Source: JADFOB01 sp046753625
GTDB taxonomy: Bacteria; Planctomycetota; Phycisphaerae; UBA1845
Length of the DNA stretch: 64,000 nucleotides
Direction: 5' to 3'
Assembly: GCA_046753625.1 (NCBI GenBank)
Contig: JBHHUB010000001.1
Span: 9,482 to 73,481 of the forward strand
Below the pieces are notes generated by a model. That model saw only the letters and a list, made by a program, of their open reading frames with translations. It did not search any database and was not told the origin of the DNA. Positions 44,501 to 53,312 of this stretch are shown here, piece by piece (the first letter of the stretch is position 1; the number at the start of each line of letters is the position of its first letter). A program made the translations under genes and the position numbers.

Positions 44501-45257
44501 TTCCATCAGCAAGCTGCTCAAAACGGCCAAGGAAACCGAACAGTCCATCACGGAAATGGTCGACGGAGCACGCCGGGTCGCCGACGATCTGACAAACGCG
44601 GCCGGGACTTCTGATCAGCTCTTGGAGCAGTTCAGCCGGCAGGGCGAAGGCATCGCGGCGACCATCGGCGAACTGGAAACGCGGGCAGCCAAGATCGAAT
44701 CGACCATCGACCAGGTTACGGAGAAGCCGGCTGAGTTGGTTCGGACCGCCAAAGCGCAGGCCGCGCAGCTCGAACGGGTATGTGCTGCGGTCCGCAAGGT
44801 GTTTGCGTCGCTGTCGAAGACAACCTTGGAAGCCAAGAAGCAGACGGAGGCGTGCGGGAAGATCAACCACAGCGCGGCGCAGCAAATCCGCAACCTCCGC
44901 GTCGAGACCGATCGCTCGTGCAAGACGTTGCGCGAATGGATTGCCGAAGCCATTCGGGTACAAACGCGGCTGGAGCGATCGCTGGACCAGGCTCCGTCGA
45001 TCCACCAAACGCATCCGATCGAGGAATTGGCCGAAGTCTCGGATCGCATGACCGTGGGGGACGCGATTCCCGAACCTTTGGCGGGCGGTGAACTGACCAT
45101 GCTGGACGAACCGCAAGGCGCCGCCATACCCGGTTGGGCGGATGGGGTTCCGCCCTCGGAATCCGAACCTGCCGCCTCGGAGCTTGGGGCGCGAATCGGC
45201 AATCGCGCGGACGAAATATCCAGGCTTCTTGCGGATGCCAAGAATCTGGTTCCCTGA
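41592..45257 (+). CDS. ExeA/GspA-type AAA ATPase fused to a very long coiled coil
   Basis: From the ATG at 41592 the protein has 1,221 residues. Residues ~1-265 are an AAA ATPase of the GspA/ExeA kind (MYTKFFRLSRRPFEERADP), with Walker A GEAGTGKT (50-57), a Walker B region ALLVIDQGENLS (the usual DEAQ is DQGE), and GGIPRLLNRLAGEAM in sensor-2 position. After a linker (~270-360), residues ~365-1150 are nearly uninterrupted coiled coil rich in Ala, Glu, Arg, Gln and Thr. The peptidoglycan-binding domain of ExeA is absent. It may organise an envelope-spanning or polar structure, but the role is unknown. It stands alone. Confidence 0.85.
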   Translation: MYTKFFRLSRRPFEERADPQFYFPTPHGDEVLAALEYESQYGQSIALLIGEAGTGKTLLIRSLLMRGQPTDQSVVLTWTADGKASVIREACKAFGVTLPSAFSTNRGLARIRRHLSRITADGRRALLVIDQGENLSSENLAEISALTSLHLGDQSMLTVMLAGQPQIKTLLEATELSSLRQRLFGERVLTPFSRSETGNYIAHRLKVAGAADPNLFEPPALDLIHRVSGGIPRLLNRLAGEAMLSAYGASRKTVTGPVVAELVKENAYEEPAPMGACKMDADGSGVDSAVASDAEFSGDVVSRASTSRDRLVFDDASPIKSYESETDRLAGAEYDAGSSTLPDPNGSAVFTTLDPCGSSGQGEEMLERGRLLLEQLERAMARAERMSATSQASLTQTTAVETHLETLVGHAERIAGELGGSVSRAHESLNSLNARIRSEVSTTQDRVTAVEERLAAIPEVLEQADHRLDRLQDACSSAEHVESSLRKFGEELADQADTVQERIGIAVAGTQAGKETLDRATQLIETVEREKASQEQLIRRTAEQVDTKLRTLNQSLAKADRVIESLQTQSRNMTSEAERIKEDLLRKSISRFEESLQQALDRFTTAQLEALDAMESREVELRSQVHAFEERTAGLQRTLHAADHEIDATQKKTSAVATECKKLLAEVATKEQRITHISRDLDNSIERGETHKTDVQRVTGKAEELRRSVAAILVDVGAAQERAVAARAQFDGYKEIVSEIDQAVQRGQSALRDVDEIVSHVDQLQGNIAAVAHEASAKTEAFRSDVDRVHRDLAVVAEDAAVKTEAFRQGVRNVQQGADETIARITQAVAQGSDAIAIVSAEAQTKVTQLDSHNAAARVVLQELSEMNQKGHSLLDQAKAVLEDTEDKTKQAASTIESLWGLAGGAEAQTKALATKLQESEKVVTQLAGEVKSAQAALSRLAEQSSGADAQYQIVEKRCRDAKKIADRLVSISKLLKTAKETEQSITEMVDGARRVADDLTNAAGTSDQLLEQFSRQGEGIAATIGELETRAAKIESTIDQVTEKPAELVRTAKAQAAQLERVCAAVRKVFASLSKTTLEAKKQTEACGKINHSAAQQIRNLRVETDRSCKTLREWIAEAIRVQTRLERSLDQAPSIHQTHPIEELAEVSDRMTVGDAIPEPLAGGELTMLDEPQGAAIPGWADGVPPSESEPAASELGARIGNRADEISRLLADAKNLVP

Positions 45258-45272
45258 TCTCCGCGCTGAGCT

Positions 45273-45290
45273 GCGGGCTTCAGCCCGCGC
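45273..45290. repeat. GC-rich hairpin element, family C, copy 2
   Basis: GCGGGC-TTCA-GCCCGC (45273-45288). GGCTTCAGCCCGCGC (45276-45290) is the exact complement of 9946-9960. It lies between the convergent ATPase/coiled-coil gene and lpxD and could act as a transcription barrier, though no U-tract is present. Confidence 0.5.
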
Positions 45291-45417
45291 GGCGCACCGG
45301 GCTCATTGGGGATCCCGGTTTCCGGTGGGCGCTGCACGCGTAGCACGTGCATTGACCGACGGCCGCGCAGGCTAAAGCATGCGGCTCGGGTCGACGCGGA
45401 ACCCACGAAACGCGGCG

Positions 45418-46485
45418 CTAGGAAAGGGGTTTCTCGGCGCCGGTCAGTTTGCGCAGCTCGGCTACTTCCTTCTCAAGTGCCTTGATTCTCTTGAACCATT
45501 GCGGAAGCTTGCGCATCGCGGTGTGGGAACGGTGCGCCTCGGTAATCGGCACAGCCGGTGATCCGAAATAAGTCTTCCCGCCCTCCAGATCGCCGACCAC
45601 CCCTGCTTGTGCGGCGACGACGGCATGATCGCCGATGGTCTGGTGGCCCGCCAAGCCTACCTGTCCGGCCAGCGTTACGTGGCGCCCCACGTTGACCGAT
45701 CCTGCGAGCCCAACCTGGCCAACGAACAGGCAGTGCTCGCCGATCTTGCAGCCGTGTCCGATGGTCACATTGTCGCTGAATTTGGTGCCGGAGTGGACTT
45801 CGGTACTGCCCAATGTGGCGCGATCGATGGAGCAATTGGCCCCGATTTCGACGTCGTCGCCGAGCACGGCATTGCCGATCTGGGGGATTTTGACCCACTT
45901 CCCTTCATGCGGTGCGAACCCCAAGCCGTCCTGACCGATGACCGAGCCTGCATGAATCGTACATCGGTCGCCGAGCACGCACCCATCGTAGATGACGACG
46001 TTGGGGAACAGGGTACAGTCATGGCCTATGCGCGCGTCCTTGGCGATGTAGCAACCCGGATAAATCGTGCAGTTGTCCCCGAGGACGGCGCCTTCGGCGA
46101 TGGTGGCCCCGGCCGCAATATTGAGATGGCTGCCGATTTGGGCGGTTTCGTGGATGTTCGCCCGGTCGGAAACGCCCCACTGAGGGTGCCGGCGATAGCC
46201 ATATAGGGCAATAATCGCCACCGCCAGAGCCGCGTAGGGATCATCAATGCGGATCGCGGATTTGCCCGGTGGGATCGAGACGCCGTCCTTGCAAATGATG
46301 GCGGACGCATCGGTTTCGGCGACGGCCTTGAGGTATTTTTCATTGGATAGAAACGAAAGCTCGCCGGCGGATGCGGATTCGAGCGTGTTGATGGCCTTTA
46401 TGGGCAGATCTTCGCCCTCCAAGGAGGCACGAAACCCGTGTTGATCGAGAATCTCGCAAAGCTGGCTCAAGCGATAACTGTTCAT
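45418..46485 (-). CDS. lpxD: UDP-3-O-acylglucosamine N-acyltransferase
   Basis: The 355-residue enzyme adds the N-linked acyl chain in lipid A synthesis. Start at the ATG at 46485 (MNSYRLSQL). The N-terminal uridine-binding domain contains LSFLSNEKYLKAV; hexapeptide repeats of the left-handed beta-helix follow (IAAGATIAEGAVLGDNCTIY; GSVIGQDGLGFAP; FSDNVTIGHGCKIGEHC), with the catalytic His region in TIGHGCKIGEH. The C-terminus is a short helix. It implies a lipid A-containing outer membrane. Confidence 0.94.
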   Translation of the reverse strand: MNSYRLSQLCEILDQHGFRASLEGEDLPIKAINTLESASAGELSFLSNEKYLKAVAETDASAIICKDGVSIPPGKSAIRIDDPYAALAVAIIALYGYRRHPQWGVSDRANIHETAQIGSHLNIAAGATIAEGAVLGDNCTIYPGCYIAKDARIGHDCTLFPNVVIYDGCVLGDRCTIHAGSVIGQDGLGFAPHEGKWVKIPQIGNAVLGDDVEIGANCSIDRATLGSTEVHSGTKFSDNVTIGHGCKIGEHCLFVGQVGLAGSVNVGRHVTLAGQVGLAGHQTIGDHAVVAAQAGVVGDLEGGKTYFGSPAVPITEAHRSHTAMRKLPQWFKRIKALEKEVAELRKLTGAEKPLS

Positions 46486-46971
46486 TCTTGGCGTCGAATC
46501 CTTACCGAAGCTCTCCAAAACATCCATTCTCAGCGTGGATTCGTGGAGTGTCAATGAAAAGCGCGCGGTTTGACGGGCACCCCGACCACCGGTCGTCCAA
46601 CCCGCGTCGCGCGTTCCGCCTGGCGTCGGTCGGTGCGGAGCGTCCCTTGCGATCCTCGGCCTATCTCCAGTTCCTGCTCATGTTTGGGTGCCCTGGTTCT
46701 CCTGTGGCCGACATACCGCCCCGAATTCACGTTAAAGGGGGCGGATGTCTCTGGAATTTGTGAACTTGTGCATTAGACTACCGCGTCCGGAACGGTCTGT
46801 GGGCGGACGACTCCGGACGCTGGTGGGAATAATCCGGGCCGTGATCGAATATGGATTCCAGGGATCCAGTCCCTCGGACGACTGCCGGCCTTGATCTGTC
46901 GTTGGGTTGGGCTTATTTCAGGGCTATGCGGGCGGCCCGGCGCGTTGGCTCCAGTTGGATTCGAGTTAATT
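46486..46971. other. Divergent promoter region, lpxD and glycosyltransferase
   Basis: The ~485 bp between lpxD (minus) and the glycosyltransferase (plus) contain no convincing gene; frames at 46488-46776 have no ribosome-binding site or family features. No hairpin element or RNA motif was recognised. Confidence 0.4.
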
Positions 46972-48531
46972 ATGCCGTTAAGTTCGATGTTGCTGTGGGT
47001 CGTCTTCGCGGTATTTGTCGTTGCGACCCTGGCGCTGGCCGTGTACGGGTTGCACCTGTACGTCTTGCTGGTGCTGTTTCGCAGGCAGTCCAAGCACCAT
47101 CGTGTCCGACAAGGGTTCACGATTCTTCAGTATGCCCGGAATACGGACGATGCCGCTTGGCCTCGGGTAACGAGCCAGATTCCTGTTTTCAACGAAGCCG
47201 ATGTCGCCGTCCGCGTGATCGAGGCCGTTGCAGCGATCCAGTACCCCGCGGGCAAGCATGAGATCCAAGTTCTCGACGACAGCACGGACCACACGCGGGA
47301 CATCATCGATCAAGTGGCAGCTCGACTCGTCGCGCGCGGGGTGGACGCCAAGGTCATCCGCCGGGCGGACCGGACCGGTTACAAGGCCGGGGCGCTGTCG
47401 CATGGATTGGCCACGGCGACCGGCAAGTATGTGGCGATTTTTGATGCGGACTTCGTTCCGCCCGCGTCGTTTTTGCGGAAGGCTGTGCCGCTATTGGAGT
47501 CGGATTCCAAGATGGCGTGCCTTCAGGGTCGTTGGACCCACCTCAATCGCTTTGAATCATGGTTGACCTCGGCACAGGCGCTGGGCATCGACGGTCATTT
47601 TGCGATCGAGCAGGGAGCCCGCGCGTGGAACGGCCTCATGATGAATTTCAACGGGACGGCGGGCGTGTGGCGCAAGGCCGCGATCGACGATCCGGCCGTG
47701 GGCGGGTGGAGCGGGGATACGCTTACGGAAGACCTGGATTTGTCCTACCGGGCGCAGTTGGCGGGCTGGCGTTTGGAGTACAGCCTTGACCTGCCTTGTC
47801 CCGCCGAGCTACCCGGGACGGTGGCGGCGCTTAAGAGTCAACAACGGCGTTGGGCGACCGGATCGATCCAAGTGGCGCGCAAGCTGCTGCCGCGGATTTG
47901 GAAGGCGCCGATTTCCTGGGAGGAAAAGATTGAGGCGACGTTACACCTGACGCACTATTCGGTTGCGCTGTGGATGTTGATTCTGGCGCTGGTTGCTCGC
48001 CCGATGCTGCTGATCTTCGCCGACGCGCGACTCTTTACGGGATGGGCTTGGGCGATTTGGGGGGTTATTCTTCTTTCCGCGTTCGCGCCGTCGTTGGTAT
48101 ACGCCTATGCCCGGTACAGCCTGGACGGTCGATGGAGCGGGCTGCGGACCATCCCCTCGATGCTCGTGTTGGGATGCGGCTTGTGTTTGAACAACGCCAT
48201 CGCCGTGCTTCGCGGCTTGCGGCTGCGTGGCGGGGAGTTTGTGCGCACGCCCAAGTCGGGCAGCGCCGGTTTCCAAAGAAAACGATCGAGTTATGTGACT
48301 TCCGCGTGCGGGCTGTGGATCGGCGAGCTGGCGCTAGGCGTATATGCGGCGTTTTCGTTCGTTCTTTGTTTCACCCAATACCATCGGGCGTTCAGCTTCT
48401 TTCTGCTGGTCTACGCGGTGGGGTTCGTGGTGATTGGATGGCTGTCGCGGCCGCGGCGGCTTCGTGACGACGCCAACGAATCGGAATCGATGGACGTTCC
48501 CACACTCATCGGCGCAGAAGCGTCAACGTAG
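46972..48531 (+). CDS. Processive-type GT2 membrane glycosyltransferase
   Basis: From the ATG at 46972 the protein has 519 residues. An N-terminal helix (about residues 5-30), a cytoplasmic GT-A domain and a C-terminal membrane bundle match the cellulose/hyaluronan/ceramide-type synthase architecture. Motifs: TSQIPVFNEADVAVRVIEA, VLDDSTDHTRD, IFDADFVPP (DxD), GWSGDTLTEDLDLSYRAQ (TED), and QQRRWATGSIQVARK (QxxRW). The product polymer or glycolipid is not known. A GT87-like gene follows 15 bp downstream. Confidence 0.92.
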   Translation: MPLSSMLLWVVFAVFVVATLALAVYGLHLYVLLVLFRRQSKHHRVRQGFTILQYARNTDDAAWPRVTSQIPVFNEADVAVRVIEAVAAIQYPAGKHEIQVLDDSTDHTRDIIDQVAARLVARGVDAKVIRRADRTGYKAGALSHGLATATGKYVAIFDADFVPPASFLRKAVPLLESDSKMACLQGRWTHLNRFESWLTSAQALGIDGHFAIEQGARAWNGLMMNFNGTAGVWRKAAIDDPAVGGWSGDTLTEDLDLSYRAQLAGWRLEYSLDLPCPAELPGTVAALKSQQRRWATGSIQVARKLLPRIWKAPISWEEKIEATLHLTHYSVALWMLILALVARPMLLIFADARLFTGWAWAIWGVILLSAFAPSLVYAYARYSLDGRWSGLRTIPSMLVLGCGLCLNNAIAVLRGLRLRGGEFVRTPKSGSAGFQRKRSSYVTSACGLWIGELALGVYAAFSFVLCFTQYHRAFSFFLLVYAVGFVVIGWLSRPRRLRDDANESESMDVPTLIGAEAST

Positions 48532-48546
48532 CGGCACCATATTGTG

Positions 48547-50049
48547 ATGCGCCAAGGCCCATCGGGCTCGCCTTCCGCGAGTCCTTGTCCGGAGCCGGTT
48601 TGGCTTCGTGTGATTTGCGGCGCGGCTTGGCTGCCGCTTTTCTATTTCGCCTTCCACGTCGCCCGATTGGGGGCGATTGCGAAGGACGTTCGCTCGTTTC
48701 AAATCGCTTACGTTGTCGCATTCCTCGGGTACGCCGGCGTGTTGTGGTTGTGGCTTCGGCGGCCGGCACCTTCGAATCGATCGCGCGCTCGTTGGCTGAT
48801 TCCTTGCCTGCTGATCCGGGTGATTCCCCTAGCGGTCGAACCCACTGACGATGCCCATCGGTACTTGTGGGAGGGGCATGTCCAACTGGCGGGCCACAAT
48901 CCGTTTGCCCTGGCTCCTGATAGTGCCATTCTGGAGTCTCTTAGAGATGAGGACTGGGAGCGCATCAACCATCGGGATTACCCGGCGATTTACCCGCCCC
49001 TGGCGCAACTGGAGTTTTGGGCCGCCGCGGCGCTGCATCCTTCGGTGTATACGCTCAAAGTGCTTCACACCATTTGGGATGCGTTGGGTGTGGTTGTGCT
49101 TGCGTCCATCCTTGCCGCCGGGGGCGTCGCGCCGGCGCGTGCGCTGCTTTACGGGGCTTGCCCGCTTGTACTCACGGCGTTTTGCGTGGAGGGGCATGTG
49201 GACAGCCTGATGATTCTGCTGCTGTTGCTTTGCTGGCGGTGGGATCAGCGCGGTCATCGCATGGCCGCGGGGATCGCGTTGGGCGGAAGCATTGCGGCCA
49301 AACTGTTTCCCGTCGTCTTCTTGCCGTGGTTCTTTTTTCGATCCAAGCGCGTGCTTTGCGCGGCCCTTGTGACCGTTGCGATCTTATACCTGCCGTATTG
49401 CAGCGCCGGTAGTTCGCTGTTCGGGAGCCTTGGTCGGTTCTCATCAACAGATTCGTTCTTCAGCTTTCTAGGTACGATGTTGGAACTGGACTTTTCGAAT
49501 CCGGCCGTACGTCTTGGTCTTGCGGTTTCGCTTGCGGTGGTGCTGACGGCGCTGGCGGTAGGGGGGGCGCGTGGGTCGGCTCGCACGGGCGATGCACCGG
49601 CAACGGTGGGGGAGGGGGCTGACGTTCGAAGGCGGCTCGGGCTGAAGCTCGTGGCTGGTAGGGGGCGCCGCGCGTGGCGGGCGTATGTGTGGCCAAGGGG
49701 GGACCGGACGGACGGCCTGGATTTCGGTCGATACGGCGTTGCTGCGACGGGCTTGCTTGTCTTGACAATCCCTGTCGTGCATTACTGGTACTTTGCGTTG
49801 CCGATGGTGTTTCTGGCTGTCCGTTGGCACCTGGCGTGGATGATGGCCGCGCTCCTGATCGTCGTCTATTTTGGCGCACAAGAGGCACAGGTGGCAACCG
49901 GAACGTGGGCGATGCCCGTTGATGCGCCGCTCTGGGTGTGGCGAGGCTTTGTCGCGGCCTGGGTTGCTCAAGTATGGCTTGATTACAGGTGCATTCGGCC
50001 TGCGCCGCTCACCGAGAACGGGGGCGCGAATCAGAGTCCACCGCGCTAG
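48547..50049 (+). CDS. Polytopic mannosyltransferase-like protein (GT87/GT-C type)
   Basis: The 500-residue protein has about ten to twelve membrane helices with the GT-C signature region RVIPLAVEPTDDAHRYLWEG (DD in the first extracytoplasmic loop) and DYPAIYPPLAQLEFW. It probably uses a polyprenyl-phosphate sugar as donor. It lies 15 bp downstream of the GT2 synthase gene and is likely co-transcribed. Its last residues, ANQSPPR, and its stop codon are encoded by repeat family A copy 3, so the C-terminus was altered by insertion of that element. ATG at 48547 is preferred over GTG at 48544. Confidence 0.8.
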   Translation: MRQGPSGSPSASPCPEPVWLRVICGAAWLPLFYFAFHVARLGAIAKDVRSFQIAYVVAFLGYAGVLWLWLRRPAPSNRSRARWLIPCLLIRVIPLAVEPTDDAHRYLWEGHVQLAGHNPFALAPDSAILESLRDEDWERINHRDYPAIYPPLAQLEFWAAAALHPSVYTLKVLHTIWDALGVVVLASILAAGGVAPARALLYGACPLVLTAFCVEGHVDSLMILLLLLCWRWDQRGHRMAAGIALGGSIAAKLFPVVFLPWFFFRSKRVLCAALVTVAILYLPYCSAGSSLFGSLGRFSSTDSFFSFLGTMLELDFSNPAVRLGLAVSLAVVLTALAVGGARGSARTGDAPATVGEGADVRRRLGLKLVAGRGRRAWRAYVWPRGDRTDGLDFGRYGVAATGLLVLTIPVVHYWYFALPMVFLAVRWHLAWMMAALLIVVYFGAQEAQVATGTWAMPVDAPLWVWRGFVAAWVAQVWLDYRCIRPAPLTENGGANQSPPR

Positions 50050-50127
50050 CGGTGGGACCAGTCCGCGGGCTGTCGCCCGCGGATCTGATCCGTAACCAAG
50101 CCGAAAGTCTAGGTGTGTCCAATCACT
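50026..50127 (+). repeat. Dispersed repeat family A, copy 3
   Basis: The sequence shares GCGAATCAGAG, CCACCGCGCTAGCGGTGGGACCAGTCCG (hairpin), a second hairpin, CCGAAAGTCTAGGTGTGTC with copies 1 and 2. It lies between convergent genes and overlaps the last codons of the GT87-like gene. A terminator-like role is possible. Confidence 0.7.
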
Positions 50128-51277
50128 AGGGTTGGGCGGCCATCTTGGCTTCGCGATCTTCCTGGGAGCCGCCGGGCGTGTCGAATGTTTTCTTGAACAC
50201 GGGGGGGCCGACGGGGGACGCCTGGGCGATGGTAAAGTATCCGTCGTCTCGAATTTTGCCGCTGATGATCGCCAGGTCCGCCAGAACCAGATTGAGCCGA
50301 TCCATGGCCAAAACGGCCGATTCATAGAGTCGCTCGTCCTTGGCGATCAGTCCCGCGGTTCCCTTCCCTTGTTCGATGTCGTTGATCAGATGGACCAGGC
50401 CGGTTGCGGCCTGTCCGACCTGAGCCAGAAACTGATCGAGGAGCTCGAATGATCCATCGAGTTTGGATTCGGTGCGATCGATTGCGCCGGTGGCGGTGTC
50501 GGCCAGCTTGGCGGATTGCCGTTTCCAGAGTTCGACCGTCTCTTTCAGCGTCGCGCTGGCATCCTTCAAGTCCCGGACAACGCCCTTGACGTCCGATTGG
50601 ACTTCCACGTCGCCGAGAACCGCGTTGAGGTTGGCGACGAGCTGGTCCATCCGCTCGACGACGGTGGAAATGTTGGCCATGGGCGGGGGCTCGCCCAGCG
50701 CGGGATGATCCACGTCGGCTACGCTTCTCTGTTTGATCAGTTCATCGAGGCTTGCGGCCACCGGCTCGGCGGCGACGGCGAGGTTACCGATGCCATCGAG
50801 CGTTCTTTGGAAGGATTGTACCATCGATGGCGTAATGATTTCATTGAGCATGCTCGCCATTTCGCCGCGCATCGTGGCCTTTTCGCGCGGCATCAAGGCG
50901 GAGGTGACGTTCTCCTCGACGACGATGTTGATCTGTCCGGTTCCGATGCCCAGCGTTGCGCCGTAGACTTTGGCGTAGGCGCCCATGGGTACGGAAAACT
51001 CCCGACTGATCAGAGTGCGGATGACGACACCTTTTTCGGGGGCTGTGCGGTCCTGAAAATCCAGGCCGGAAACCCGTCCGATTTCAACGCCGTTGAGTTT
51101 GACCGGGGTTCCTTCGGCGACGCCGCGCAGATCACGCACGCCGACAATGCTGAGCTCCCAATCGGTCGTGCGCAGCCATGTCGGGGCTTCGCCGAACCAC
51201 ACCATCAACACGCCGAGCGCGCCTATGGACGCGACGACGAAAACACCGACCAACAAGTCTCGCGATTTTTCTTTCAT
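50126..51277 (-). CDS. mlaD: MlaD/MCE-family lipid-transport protein
   Basis: The 383-residue protein has an N-terminal membrane helix (about residues 8-27) and an MCE domain (about 35-125: LRGVAEGTPVKLNGVEIGRVSGLDF; YGATLGIGTGQINIVVEE). The C-terminal part (about 150-330) is helical with long amphipathic stretches, as in MCE proteins that bridge the periplasm. It is probably the substrate-binding part of the retrograde phospholipid ABC system MlaFED. It overlaps the mlaF stop by 4 nt. Confidence 0.88.
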   Translation of the reverse strand: MKEKSRDLLVGVFVVASIGALGVLMVWFGEAPTWLRTTDWELSIVGVRDLRGVAEGTPVKLNGVEIGRVSGLDFQDRTAPEKGVVIRTLISREFSVPMGAYAKVYGATLGIGTGQINIVVEENVTSALMPREKATMRGEMASMLNEIITPSMVQSFQRTLDGIGNLAVAAEPVAASLDELIKQRSVADVDHPALGEPPPMANISTVVERMDQLVANLNAVLGDVEVQSDVKGVVRDLKDASATLKETVELWKRQSAKLADTATGAIDRTESKLDGSFELLDQFLAQVGQAATGLVHLINDIEQGKGTAGLIAKDERLYESAVLAMDRLNLVLADLAIISGKIRDDGYFTIAQASPVGPPVFKKTFDTPGGSQEDREAKMAAQP

Positions 51278-52077
51278 AATCGGGTCTGCTCGTGAATTTC
51301 TCTAAGCACTTCTTCGCCGCATCGGCCTTCCACGAAGTTGCGCACGCGCATGTCATCGCATTCCATGACGGACTTGGCTTCGCCGTCGAAAATAAACCTT
51401 CCCTGGTACAACATGACGATGCGGTCCGCCACTTTGTTGGCGCTCGCCATGTCGTGCGTCACCACCACGCTCGTCACCCCGAGCTCACGCTGCAGCTTGA
51501 GGATCAATTCGTTGATTTCATCGGCCCGCGGCGGGTCCAGCCCGGTCGTCGGTTCATCGTAGAGCACCAGCTCAGGATTGACCGCGATGGCTCGCGCCAA
51601 CGCGACCCTTTTTTTCTGGCCGCCTGAAAGCTCCGCGGGCCATTTGTCCTGAATGCCATCGAGGCCGACCATCGCCAGCTTTTCCTTCACGACGCGCGCG
51701 ATCTCCGCCTTTCGCCGTCCGGTGTGTTCTTGAATGGGGAAGGCGATGTTTTCCGCAACGGTCATCGAATCGAACAGCGCGCTGAGCTGAAAAAGAAAGC
51801 CGAACCGGGGTCGGATTTGAACGAGCTCTCGTTCTGACATCGTATCCAAGCGTATGTCGCGGTAGTACACCGCGCCCTTGTCGGGCTTGAGCAAGCGGAC
51901 GATGTGCTTGAGGATCACGCTCTTACCCGAGCCCGATTCTCCGATCACCACGGTGGTCTGCCCCGTCTTGAGTTCCAGATCGATGCCCTTGAGCACCTCG
52001 AGTTCGCCGAAGCGCTTGTGCACGTCGACGAGTCGAATGATAGGCTGGGTGTTGGGATGGGGCGTAGCCGGCGGCAT
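51274..52077 (-). CDS. mlaF: MlaF-like ABC transporter ATP-binding protein
   Basis: The 267-residue ATPase has Walker A VIGESGSGKSVILKH, Q-loop region FLFQLSALFDSMTV, signature LSGGQKKRVALARAI, Walker B LVLYDEPTTGLDP, and the switch HDMASA. FQxxALFxSMTVxENxxFP is characteristic of MlaF (also TtgA-type Mla). It energises phospholipid exchange between the inner and outer membrane, with MlaE and MlaD. Confidence 0.93.
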   Translation of the reverse strand: MPPATPHPNTQPIIRLVDVHKRFGELEVLKGIDLELKTGQTTVVIGESGSGKSVILKHIVRLLKPDKGAVYYRDIRLDTMSERELVQIRPRFGFLFQLSALFDSMTVAENIAFPIQEHTGRRKAEIARVVKEKLAMVGLDGIQDKWPAELSGGQKKRVALARAIAVNPELVLYDEPTTGLDPPRADEINELILKLQRELGVTSVVVTHDMASANKVADRIVMLYQGRFIFDGEAKSVMECDDMRVRNFVEGRCGEEVLREIHEQTRL

Positions 52078-52095
52078 CGGTGCATTATCCCAAGG

Positions 52096-52905
52096 TCATA
52101 CAAGCGATTGAAACCCGTACAGCGCCCGGTAGATACCGTTCATCACCGTGCCGAACAGGAAATCCGTAACCAAAATGATGATAAATACGATGACAAATGA
52201 CTCGGTACACGCACGCCCCACGCCCTCTGCGCCTGCGCGGCAGTGGAACCCCTTGTAACACGCCACCATCCCGATGGCGCCGCCGAACACCACGCTCTTG
52301 ACGACGCCCACAATCACATCGAACTTGACGAGCGCGTTGGCGATGTTGTACCAGTACGGCGAGGAGGGAATGCCCTTGAGCATGACCGCGACAAACCACC
52401 CGGCGAGCTGTCCGCAAACATCGCAGAAGAGCGTTAGCAGGGGTGTCATGATCAAGCAGGCCAGGAACCGGGGCACGACCAGTTGGCGGATCGGATCCGC
52501 CCCCATCACGCTCAACGCGCTGATTTGCTCGGTCACCTTCATAGTGCCCAGCTCAGCCGTCAACGCTCCTCCGATGCGCCCGGCCACCATCACGCCGGAC
52601 AGAACCGGGCCGAGTTCCTGCATTAGGGTCACCGAAAGCAGGACGCCCATGTGCTGCTCGAATCCGGCGGCGTGGAGTTGGGCGTAGCTTTGATTCGCGA
52701 GGACCAGTCCTACGAACGTTCCCGTGATGATGATCACCGCGAGTGTGCGGTTGCCGACTTCGTAAAACAGCGGCATCGCCCGGACCCACATGTTCCACCG
52801 GATTAGCCCGGGTATGAGCCACCGCAGCATGTGCCAGCAGAATATGGAGAATCGTCCCGTGGCCGAAACGGATTCGATCGTCTTGGCGCCGATTGTGGCA
52901 AGCAT
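52096..52905 (-). CDS. mlaE: MlaE-like ABC transporter permease
   Basis: From the ATG at 52905 the protein has 269 residues and about six helices. VGNRTLAVIIITGTFVGLVLANQ, GPVLSGVMVAGRIGGALTAELG and MKVTEQISALSVMGADPIRQLV are the hallmark segments of MlaE permeases. It heads the operon mlaE-mlaF-mlaD (minus strand), which diverges from the polyprenol glycosyltransferase. The GTG codons upstream are less likely starts. Confidence 0.93.
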   Translation of the reverse strand: MLATIGAKTIESVSATGRFSIFCWHMLRWLIPGLIRWNMWVRAMPLFYEVGNRTLAVIIITGTFVGLVLANQSYAQLHAAGFEQHMGVLLSVTLMQELGPVLSGVMVAGRIGGALTAELGTMKVTEQISALSVMGADPIRQLVVPRFLACLIMTPLLTLFCDVCGQLAGWFVAVMLKGIPSSPYWYNIANALVKFDVIVGVVKSVVFGGAIGMVACYKGFHCRAGAEGVGRACTESFVIVFIIILVTDFLFGTVMNGIYRALYGFQSLV

Positions 52906-53312
52906 GGTCGATCCACTCACATTCGAGAAACAGATCTTCTGAACAACGCGCGGCAACCCACTGCTATGTATCTAGCCAAGCCGGGCCTGTCAAACCGATT
53001 TCGCGCCGTTGCCGGGAGTGCCGGGGGGGCCGGCGATTGCGGCACGGAGCGGGATGCATCGGGCAGATGACGCGTCGTTCTTGCTTTCCTGCAGCCTGAA
53101 AGACTGCCCTGTGTTGGCGCGGGTCCGCAGCACGCGGACCCGCCGTTGCTGCACAAGCTATTGCGTTCGACCCCGCCGAGGGCGACTCAGCGCTGCGCCA
53201 CGCCGATCTCACAAGAAAGCCGACTCGTTTCGGGTTGGCTCGGACGGATGCGGCGCGCTTCCGCGTACCCATCGGCGCCGGTCGCCTTCCGAACTCCGTT
53301 GTTGTCATACCG
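52906..53312. other. Divergent region upstream of mlaE and the GT2 gene
   Basis: The ~400 bp contain promoters for both divergent transcripts. Nothing stands out as a gene, repeat or RNA; CGCGGGTCCGCAGCACGCGGACCCGCCG (in the 53120-53150 area) forms a GC-rich palindrome without a U-tract. Confidence 0.4.

Noticed and set aside
43506..45116. A 536-codon minus-strand frame over the coiled-coil gene
   Set aside because: The plus-strand heptad pattern continues throughout; the antisense frame arises from biased codons of the coiled coil.
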